64,000 bases of DNA from a bacterium 210917-DFI.7.65 (GTDB lineage Bacteria; Bacillota; Clostridia; Oscillospirales; Oscillospiraceae): positions 105,347 to 169,346 of the forward strand of contig JAJCJJ010000006.1 of assembly GCA_020555865.1 (NCBI GenBank), given 5' to 3'. A model generated the notes under the pieces. That model was not told the origin of the DNA. It made no database searches and worked only from the letters and a program-made list of their open reading frames with translations. This document shows, one piece after another, positions 9,357 through 15,712 of this stretch (its first letter is position 1; every line of letters begins with the position of its first letter). The translations under genes were made by a program, and so were the position numbers.

Positions 9357-11216
9357 TCAGGCCAGTTCGGCCTGGCCCGTATACAGCTGATAATAGCGGC
9401 CCTTTTCAGCAATCAGATCGTCGTGGTCGCCGCGCTCGATGATCACGCCCTGCTCCAGCACCATAATGGCATGGGAGTTGCGCACAGTGCTCAGCCGGTG
9501 AGCAATGACAAACACCGTCCGGCCTGCCATCAGGCGATCCATCCCCTTTTCGATCAGCTTTTCCGTGCGGGTGTCGATGCTGGAGGTAGCTTCGTCCAGG
9601 ATCAGCACCGGCGGATCCGCCACGGCCGCGCGGGCGATGGCCAGCAGCTGCCGCTGTCCCTGGCTCAGGTTGCTGCCGTCGGATGTGAGCATCGTATCAT
9701 ATCCATGAGGCAAGTGACGGATAAAGGCGTCGGCGTTGGCCAGTTTGGCCGCGGCCACCACTTCTTCATCTGTCGCATCCAGGTTGGAATAGCGGATATT
9801 GTCCGCTATGGTTCCGGTGAACAAATGGGTATCCTGCAGCACAATGCCCAGAGACCGGCGCAAAGATGCCTTTTGAATGTCCCGCACATCAATACCGTCA
9901 TAAGTGATGGTACCGCTTTGAATTTCATAGAAACGATTGATCAGATTGGTAATCGTAGTCTTGCCCGCGCCGGTGGAACCAACAAAGGCGATTTTCTGGC
10001 CCGGCTTTGCAAACAAGCTGATGTCGTGCAGGATCACCTTCTCGTCGTTGTAACCGAACACCACATGGTCAAAACGCACGTCCCCCATCAGAGGCACCAG
10101 CGTGCCGTCGGGCTTTTTCCAAGCCCAGTCCTCGGTTCTGCGGTCTGTTTCCACAATATTGCCGTCATGGTCGCCGGTCACATTAACCAGCACAACTTTT
10201 CCCGCATCGCATTCCGGCGTTTCCTCCATCACTTCAAACACGCGCTCAGCACCGGCCACAGCAGCCAGCACCGTATTCACCTGCTGCGCGATCATGGATA
10301 CAGGCTGGGAAATCTGGCGGACATACTGCAAAAAGGCCACCAGCGTGTCGATATAAAACATGCCGTTGATTGCGAACAGGCCGCCGATGCAGCAGGTCAG
10401 GGCATAATTGATATGGGAAATATTGCCCATGGCCGGCATCATTGCGCCGGCAAAGGTCTGGGCTGCCGTAGAAGACTTACGGTAGGTTTCATTGATACCG
10501 TAGAAGCCCTCCTTCGCTTTTTCCTCGTGGTTAAATACTTTGATGACTTTCTGGCCTTCAATCATTTCTTCAATGTAGCCGTTGACGGCGCCGATATCCT
10601 TTTGCTGCTCGGCAAAGAAGTAGCGGCTGCGGCTGCCGATGCCGCGCACCACCAGCAGCATCACTACCAAAACGGCAACGGTAATCAGCGTCAAGCGCCA
10701 GCTGAGGAATAGCATCATAGCCATAATGCCGACAAAAGTCAGTGCACTGGAAATCAGGCTGCCAATGCTGTTGTTGATCATTTCGCTGATGGTGTCGATA
10801 TCGTTGGTGTACCGGCTCATCAATTCGCCGTGGGTATGCCGGTCAAAATACCGGATAGGCAGGGACTGCATTTTTTCAAACAAATCCTTGCGGATCGTAT
10901 AAACGGTTTTCTGAGAAATGTGCACCATAATGCGCGAATAGGCAAAGGAGCACAGCGCCCCGGTAACATATACCCCGGCCATCAGCATCAACACCTGAGC
11001 CAGACCGGCAAAATCGCCGGCCAGAATCCGGCCGGTCGCCGGTTTGAGCAGATAGGATCCGCCCACCGTACAGGCTGTATTGACCAGCAGGAACACAATC
11101 ACCAGCACCATGGACAGCTTATAGCGTCCCACATAGTGCAGCAGCTGGAACACCGTTTTTTTCGTGTTTTGGGGTTTTTCATAGGTTTGCCGTTTTCCCG
11201 GTCCCATTTTAGCCAT
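9357..11216 (-). CDS. ABC exporter half-transporter, catalytic-site subunit
   Basis: 619 residues: about six N-terminal membrane helices, then an ATPase domain with Walker A GSTGAGKTT, Walker B VLILDEATSS with the catalytic Glu, and an intact switch His (VIAHRLST). The signature is LSQGQ instead of LSGGQ. The partner gene has the opposite pattern, so the two are expected to form a heterodimer with one working ATP site. A polar insert of about 35 residues separates the membrane part from the ATPase. The genes overlap by 8 nt. The family exports drugs or lipids; substrate unknown. The MarR upstream suggests induction by a toxic compound. Confidence 0.92.
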   Translation of the reverse strand: MAKMGPGKRQTYEKPQNTKKTVFQLLHYVGRYKLSMVLVIVFLLVNTACTVGGSYLLKPATGRILAGDFAGLAQVLMLMAGVYVTGALCSFAYSRIMVHISQKTVYTIRKDLFEKMQSLPIRYFDRHTHGELMSRYTNDIDTISEMINNSIGSLISSALTFVGIMAMMLFLSWRLTLITVAVLVVMLLVVRGIGSRSRYFFAEQQKDIGAVNGYIEEMIEGQKVIKVFNHEEKAKEGFYGINETYRKSSTAAQTFAGAMMPAMGNISHINYALTCCIGGLFAINGMFYIDTLVAFLQYVRQISQPVSMIAQQVNTVLAAVAGAERVFEVMEETPECDAGKVVLVNVTGDHDGNIVETDRRTEDWAWKKPDGTLVPLMGDVRFDHVVFGYNDEKVILHDISLFAKPGQKIAFVGSTGAGKTTITNLINRFYEIQSGTITYDGIDVRDIQKASLRRSLGIVLQDTHLFTGTIADNIRYSNLDATDEEVVAAAKLANADAFIRHLPHGYDTMLTSDGSNLSQGQRQLLAIARAAVADPPVLILDEATSSIDTRTEKLIEKGMDRLMAGRTVFVIAHRLSTVRNSHAIMVLEQGVIIERGDHDDLIAEKGRYYQLYTGQAELA

Positions 11217-12945
11217 CGATGTTCCCTCCTTCCTGCTGCGACAAATAGACGTCTCGGTAAATTTCGCTGTTTTCCATCAGGTCTTCGTGTTTCCCCACCG
11301 CAGAAATCTTACCGTCATCCATAACGATGATCTGGTCTGCATCGCAGACGGAAGCAATGCGCTGGGCAATGATAATTTTTGTGGTTTTTTTCAGCTCTGT
11401 GGCAAAGGCGCGGCGGATTTTGGCGTCTGTTGCCATGTCCACTGCGGAAGTGGAATCGTCCAAGATCAGCACTTTGGGCTTTTTCAGCAGAGCGCGGGCA
11501 ATACACAGCCGCTGCTTCTGGCCGCCGGATACATTCACGCCGCCCTGGCCCAGATCCGTATCATAGCCATTGGCCAGACGGTCGATAAATTCATCCACAC
11601 AGGCAATCCGGCAGGCCTGCTCGATTTCCTCCTGGGTGGCATTTTCATTGCCCCACAGCAGATTTTCCCGAACCGTGCCGGAAAACAGCGTATTTTTCTG
11701 CAGCACCATGGCACAACTGTCGCGCAAGTGCTCCATGCTGTATCGGCGCACATCCCGGCCGCCCACACTGACGTTGCCTTTCGTAGCTTCATACAGGCGG
11801 GGGATCAATTGCACCAGGGTCGATTTTGCACTGCCCGTGCCGCCGATAATACCAATCGTCTGCCCAGCCTCGATATCCAAATTGATATCCTCCAGGTTCC
11901 ACTCCGGGCTGTTGGGATCGTATTTGAAATACACATGGTCAAAGCGGATGCTGCCGTCTTTCACACGCGCAGTGGTATCGCAATGATCGTCGTTGATGTC
12001 CGGCGTTTCGTCCAGCACTTCCACAATGCGGCGCCCGCAGGCCACACTCCGCGTCAGCATCATGAAAATCATGGAAACCATCATCAGAGAAACCAGAATC
12101 TGGCCCACATAGGTGAAAAACGTGGTCAGCAGGCCGATTTCCAGTGTGCCGCTGTCGACCATATGCCCGCCGAACCACATAATGGCAATGATACTGCCAT
12201 AGATAACAAGCATCATAATAGGCATATTGATCACCACACGGCCAAAAGCTGTCTCCGAAGCGCGCCTCAAATCAGTATTGCGCGCGTCAAATTTCTGCTT
12301 TTCATAGTCCTCCCGCACAAAAGATTTAACCACCCGGATAGCCGTCAGGTTCTCCTGCACGGACAGGTTCAGGCTATCGGTTTTTTCCTGCAGTTTGCGG
12401 AACAGGGGGCCGACTTTCAACAAAATCAGGAACACCACAATCGCCAGAATTGGAATGGCCACCAGAAACACCCGGGACAGCTGCACCGAAATCAACAGCG
12501 ACAGTACCAATGCCGACACCAGCATGACTGGCGCGCGCACCAGCAGGCGCATGCCCATCATCATGGTCAGCTGCATGGCGTTGATGTCGCTTGTCAGGCG
12601 AGTGATCAGCGAAGCGGTGGAAAACCGTTCAATATTGCTGAAGGAATATTCCTGAATACGGTCATACTCCGCAGCGCGCAGATTGGCTCCGAAACCCTGA
12701 CCTGTTTTTGCAGACAAGTAAGCCGCGCTGATACCAAAGCCCAGGGACACAAGGGCCATCGCCACCATCAGGGCGCCCATGCGCACAGTATAGGACGCGT
12801 CGCCGCTTTGGATACCCACATCCACAATCCGCGCCATCACCAGCGGGATCAGCAGTTCAAAAACGGCTTCCGCCGCCGAGCAGATAATACCCAGGATAAA
12901 CCATTTTTTGTATGGCCGCAGATACGGCCAGAGTTTTTTGATCAT
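11209..12945 (-). CDS. ABC exporter half-transporter, degenerate-site subunit
   Basis: 578 residues with six predicted membrane helices and one ATPase domain. Walker A is GGTGSAKST (Ala in place of the usual Gly before Lys), Walker B ends LDDSTS (Asp for the catalytic Glu), and the switch His is replaced by Gln (IIIAQRIAS). Its signature VSGGQ is intact and would complete the active site of the partner. This is the known asymmetric plan of heterodimeric exporters such as BmrCD and LmrCD. Its start overlaps the marR stop by 4 nt (ATGA), so translation is coupled. Confidence 0.92.
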   Translation of the reverse strand: MIKKLWPYLRPYKKWFILGIICSAAEAVFELLIPLVMARIVDVGIQSGDASYTVRMGALMVAMALVSLGFGISAAYLSAKTGQGFGANLRAAEYDRIQEYSFSNIERFSTASLITRLTSDINAMQLTMMMGMRLLVRAPVMLVSALVLSLLISVQLSRVFLVAIPILAIVVFLILLKVGPLFRKLQEKTDSLNLSVQENLTAIRVVKSFVREDYEKQKFDARNTDLRRASETAFGRVVINMPIMMLVIYGSIIAIMWFGGHMVDSGTLEIGLLTTFFTYVGQILVSLMMVSMIFMMLTRSVACGRRIVEVLDETPDINDDHCDTTARVKDGSIRFDHVYFKYDPNSPEWNLEDINLDIEAGQTIGIIGGTGSAKSTLVQLIPRLYEATKGNVSVGGRDVRRYSMEHLRDSCAMVLQKNTLFSGTVRENLLWGNENATQEEIEQACRIACVDEFIDRLANGYDTDLGQGGVNVSGGQKQRLCIARALLKKPKVLILDDSTSAVDMATDAKIRRAFATELKKTTKIIIAQRIASVCDADQIIVMDDGKISAVGKHEDLMENSEIYRDVYLSQQEGGNIDG

Positions 12946-13400
12946 GCTTTTGCTTCTCCTCCCTTGAGATTCTCCATCACGCGGAAAAGCAGCCCTTTCA
13001 GCTGCTCCCGCTCCTGCGGGGCAAAGCCTTCGATAGCCTGTGCTTCCACAGCCCGCATGCCTTCGGTCACTTCCCGTTCCAGCAGGCGGCCTTTTTCTGT
13101 CACAGTAATGCTGCGGCAGCGCCCATCCCGCTTGCCTGGAAGCCGCCGGATGAAGCCTTTTTCCTCCATCCGCCCCACAATGCCGTTCACCGTGGGCGCT
13201 TTCACGTCCAGCAGTTTTTCCAGATCCCGCTGGTTGGTTTCTGTACCCTGTTTGACATGGATCAGATACAACAGCACTCTGGACTGCGCGTTGGTCAGAC
13301 CGTGCCGTTCCACATTTTCATCCACCCGCTGTTTGAACAGCTGCGCCGCCGCGCCCAGCATGGGACCCACATACTCCCATTTACCGCTATGATAGCCCAC
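12942..13400 (-). CDS. MarR-family transcriptional regulator
   Basis: 152 residues from the GTG at 13400, which has GGAAGG 7 nt upstream. An in-frame ATG at 13457 falls inside the -10 box and cannot be used. The winged-helix core includes the recognition helix region VKAPTVNGIVGRMEEKG and the wing with the conserved D-x-R (KRDGRCRSI). It is the first gene of the unit with the ABC exporter and cdd. The promoter is followed immediately by an inverted repeat (13426-13454), a likely site for self-repression. The inducing ligand is unknown. Confidence 0.93.
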   Translation of the reverse strand: MGYHSGKWEYVGPMLGAAAQLFKQRVDENVERHGLTNAQSRVLLYLIHVKQGTETNQRDLEKLLDVKAPTVNGIVGRMEEKGFIRRLPGKRDGRCRSITVTEKGRLLEREVTEGMRAVEAQAIEGFAPQEREQLKGLLFRVMENLKGGEAKA

Positions 13401-13425
13401 CGGCTCCCCTTCCTTTCGCCAAATA

Positions 13426-13454
13426 GTTATCGCGCTAATATTTAGTCTAATAAC
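13426..13454 (-). promoter_or_regulatory. Candidate MarR operator
   Basis: A 29-nt AT-rich site starting right after the -10 box. The outer arms GTTAT/ATAAC match exactly and it also holds a TTAG-A-CTAA palindrome. Confidence 0.45.
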
Positions 13455-13455
13455 C

Positions 13456-13483
13456 ATTATAGGAATATAGACAAATTTGTCAA
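13456..13483 (-). promoter_or_regulatory. Promoter of the marR-ABC-cdd operon
   Basis: TTGACA (13478-13483), 16-nt spacer, TATAAT (13456-13461) on the minus strand; both boxes match the consensus fully. Confidence 0.85.
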
Positions 13484-13529
13484 GCTGGTTTTGGTGATAT
13501 TCACAATTTTTTCACATTTCCCCCGACAG

Positions 13530-13563
13530 AAAAAGGAGCAGACGCAGTAAGCGCGTCCGCTCC
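13530..13563 (-). terminator. Terminator of the LysM/GH18 gene
   Basis: GGAGCGGACGC pairs with GCGTCTGCTCC (one G-T pair), followed by TTTTT on the minus strand, 9 nt after the stop. Confidence 0.85.
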
Positions 13564-13571
13564 CTTTCCTT

Positions 13572-14846
13572 TTATAAAACGTCATACAGGGCATTGACCA
13601 CCAACCAATTTTGTGCAAAGGGCCGGTCCAGATTCCAGTAGCCCACGCCGGCCATGCCATAGCGCGCTGCCAGCAGCAGTTTGTCCTGAATGCTCCGCGC
13701 ATCCTCGAACCAGACAACATGCTCCCGTCCTTCCTCATCCCAATAGCGGAACCAGGGTGCGCGGGCCGTTTCGTCAAAGAAGATCTCCGCTCCATACCGC
13801 CGGGCCAGCGTCACTGCCGCCTCATTGGACAGAGACTGTGCCCGGCTGGCTCCCTGCAGATACGGCAGCGTCCAATTATAGCCATAGTTTGGCACCCCTA
13901 AAATGCATTTTTCCGCCGGGATCTCCGAAAAGGCGTATTCTACCACCGTCTGTACATTCGGCAGCGGCGCCACCGCCATCGGCGGACCGTAGGTATACCC
14001 CCATTCATAGGTCATAAGGAACACGAAATCGGCGGCGGCTCCCAGAAGGGCATAGTTGTGGCCCTCATACAGCAGTCCCGGCTGGTCGGCATAAGTCTTT
14101 GGCGAGAGCGCCACCGTCACCGTATAGCCATAAGGCTGCAGCGTACTGCGCAGCAAAGCGACAAATGCGGCATAAGCTTCGCTCTCCTGTGCTGGAAGAT
14201 ACTCAAAATCCACGTCCACGCCGGCATAACCTTTCACCTGGATGGTTCTCAACACCTCTTCCGCCAGCCGCCGCTGCAGCGCCGCATCGCCCAACACCCT
14301 GCTGGAGCGTTCGTTGCTGAATGTTCCCTGCTCCGTCACAGTGGACAAATGCAGCAGCACGCCCACGCCGTATTCCGCCGCCGTCTGCCGGATGGCCGCA
14401 TCCAACAATTCCAGCAGACTTCCTTCCTCTGTCAATCCGTAACTGAACGGCGTCACATTGGTAAGGTAAGGCAGCACACTGCGTAGAAGCCCTTGTTCAA
14501 TGGTGCTGTAAGCGTATCCGCCCACAGAATACCGGCCCAGCGGCTCGTTGAAATACTCGATCACCAAAACCTGTCCCGGCCGAAGAAGGCTGCCCCCTTC
14601 CAGCCAGCGGTTGTTGCGCTGCAATGTGATCACGCTAACACCATACAGCTGCGCCACAGCGGAAAGCGTTTCTCCTTCCCGCACAATATGAACGGTTTTG
14701 GGGAACTGCACCACAACTGTTTGCCCCACCACCAGCGGCTCTTCCATGGAAAATCCGTTTTCCGCCGCCATTTGAACCGGATTCACCCCATAATCCCGGG
14801 CGATGGAATAAAGGCTTTCGCCGCGCAGCACCGTATGGATCAACAT
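13572..14846 (-). CDS. LysM-LysM-GH18 glycosidase, spore cortex-lytic type
   Basis: 424 residues. Two LysM modules (about 2-47 and 51-97) bind peptidoglycan sugars. A GH18 barrel follows from about 105 to the end, with the catalytic motif DVDFE at 211-215 (Glu215 as acid) and the closing strand ending GVGYWNLD. This is the SleL/YaaH layout of enzymes that cut N-acetylglucosaminyl bonds in spore cortex. There is no signal peptide, as is usual for spore-coat-targeted members. The ATG at 14846 follows GAGGTGAG by 7 nt. It is a single-gene unit, divergent from YQLNQW protein 1. No clear sporulation-sigma promoter was recognised. Confidence 0.92.
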   Translation of the reverse strand: MLIHTVLRGESLYSIARDYGVNPVQMAAENGFSMEEPLVVGQTVVVQFPKTVHIVREGETLSAVAQLYGVSVITLQRNNRWLEGGSLLRPGQVLVIEYFNEPLGRYSVGGYAYSTIEQGLLRSVLPYLTNVTPFSYGLTEEGSLLELLDAAIRQTAAEYGVGVLLHLSTVTEQGTFSNERSSRVLGDAALQRRLAEEVLRTIQVKGYAGVDVDFEYLPAQESEAYAAFVALLRSTLQPYGYTVTVALSPKTYADQPGLLYEGHNYALLGAAADFVFLMTYEWGYTYGPPMAVAPLPNVQTVVEYAFSEIPAEKCILGVPNYGYNWTLPYLQGASRAQSLSNEAAVTLARRYGAEIFFDETARAPWFRYWDEEGREHVVWFEDARSIQDKLLLAARYGMAGVGYWNLDRPFAQNWLVVNALYDVL

Positions 14847-14938
14847 GTTCGCACTCACCTCGTTTGATCCTATGCTGGAAGCCGCACTTCTATGCATCCC
14901 ACCGCGGACTTTCGGATGGTTTCCGAAAAACACCAAAC

Positions 14939-14997
14939 GTTGTATGCAGCCATACAACGTTTGCCTTGCCCTACACAATAAGTGTAGGGCCTTTTTT
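14939..14997 (+). promoter_or_regulatory. Two-hairpin leader element, copy 1
   Basis: GTTG-N12-CAAC (14939-14958, here extended to a perfect 12-bp hairpin from 14935 to 14962), 9 nt, then GCCCTACAC/GTGTAGGGC with loop AATAA (14968-14990) and six T. It lies 42 nt before the TTG of the downstream gene. No plus-strand gene lies upstream for it to terminate. Confidence 0.75.
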
Positions 14998-15039
14998 CGG
15001 AAAAGCCCCAAAATTCGACTACATAAAGGAGAAATCAAC

Positions 15040-15636
15040 TTGAAGTATACAAAAAATTATCAATTAAACCAATGGGACGCCGCCGACCGCGTGCTGCGGG
15101 AGGATTTTAACCGGGACAACCAAAAAATTGACACAGCGCTGGAAGAAACCGCCATTTTGGCTAGAAGCTGCTACACCCGCCTGCTGGATGAAACGTTGGC
15201 AGCGCCGTGCCAACACTGGGACATTGACCTGAGCAGCATTGATATCACACGTTATCAAAAACTGCTGTTCTATCCCCATTTGCAGGGCGATACAAACCAA
15301 TGGGTGTATCTTCACATCAACGGATGGACTTCCGGCTACACACCGAGCGTGGGCAACAACACTTCTCATTGCGGAAACGTGCCCATGATGAACGACCCGA
15401 ACCGCCAAAATTTCGGAGTATGTGAATTCGTCATTCTGCCTGAATTACCCTGCGTCTGTTTTGTGCAGACTGGGAGCACAACCAATATCGCCAATGTGGC
15501 GCCCGGGGTATCCTGTTACCGCTGCCCAAGCCTTGGCAGCGCTTCCGCCATTGAAACGTTGAACCTCTGGTTTGACAGCAGCAGCGAACACATTCTGGCA
15601 GGTTCCAATATCCAGCTGTACGGTCTGAAACGCTGA
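15040..15636 (+). CDS. YQLNQW-family small protein 1, phage-tail-like
   Basis: 198 residues from TTG at 15040, with AAAGGAG 8 nt upstream. The N-terminal 35 residues carry the motif YQLNQW...DRVLREDFN.DN.KID.AL, shared with two other proteins here and similar in style to the N-termini of clostridial phage tail or fibre proteins. The rest is beta-rich with aromatic and Asn/Gly-rich segments and several Cys, and ends AGSNIQLYGLK, a closing pattern also shared. No signal peptide or membrane helix is seen. It is convergent with SLH protein 1 across a shared terminator. Function unknown; a ligand-binding beta domain is inference. Confidence 0.8.
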   Translation: MKYTKNYQLNQWDAADRVLREDFNRDNQKIDTALEETAILARSCYTRLLDETLAAPCQHWDIDLSSIDITRYQKLLFYPHLQGDTNQWVYLHINGWTSGYTPSVGNNTSHCGNVPMMNDPNRQNFGVCEFVILPELPCVCFVQTGSTTNIANVAPGVSCYRCPSLGSASAIETLNLWFDSSSEHILAGSNIQLYGLKR

Positions 15637-15646
15637 TTAGCAGAAA

Positions 15647-15678
15647 AAATCCCGCTCCGAAAAATCGGAGCGGGATTT
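15647..15678. terminator. Bidirectional terminator between YQLNQW 1 and SLH 1
   Basis: AAATCCCGCTCCGA pairs with TCGGAGCGGGATTT around AAAA, with A/T runs on both sides serving both convergent genes. Confidence 0.85.
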
Positions 15679-15712
15679 CTTACATACGGTTTTGCAACTG
15701 TAAGTCAAAAAT

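Noticed and set aside
13401..13457. N-terminal extension of MarR to an ATG at 13457
   Set aside because: That ATG falls inside the consensus -10 box, so it is not in the transcript; the GTG at 13400 has the ribosome site.
14968..14997. Hairpin upstream of YQLNQW 1 read as a terminator of the GH18 gene
   Set aside because: The T run is on the plus strand while GH18 is on the minus strand, and the hairpin lies at its 5' side.
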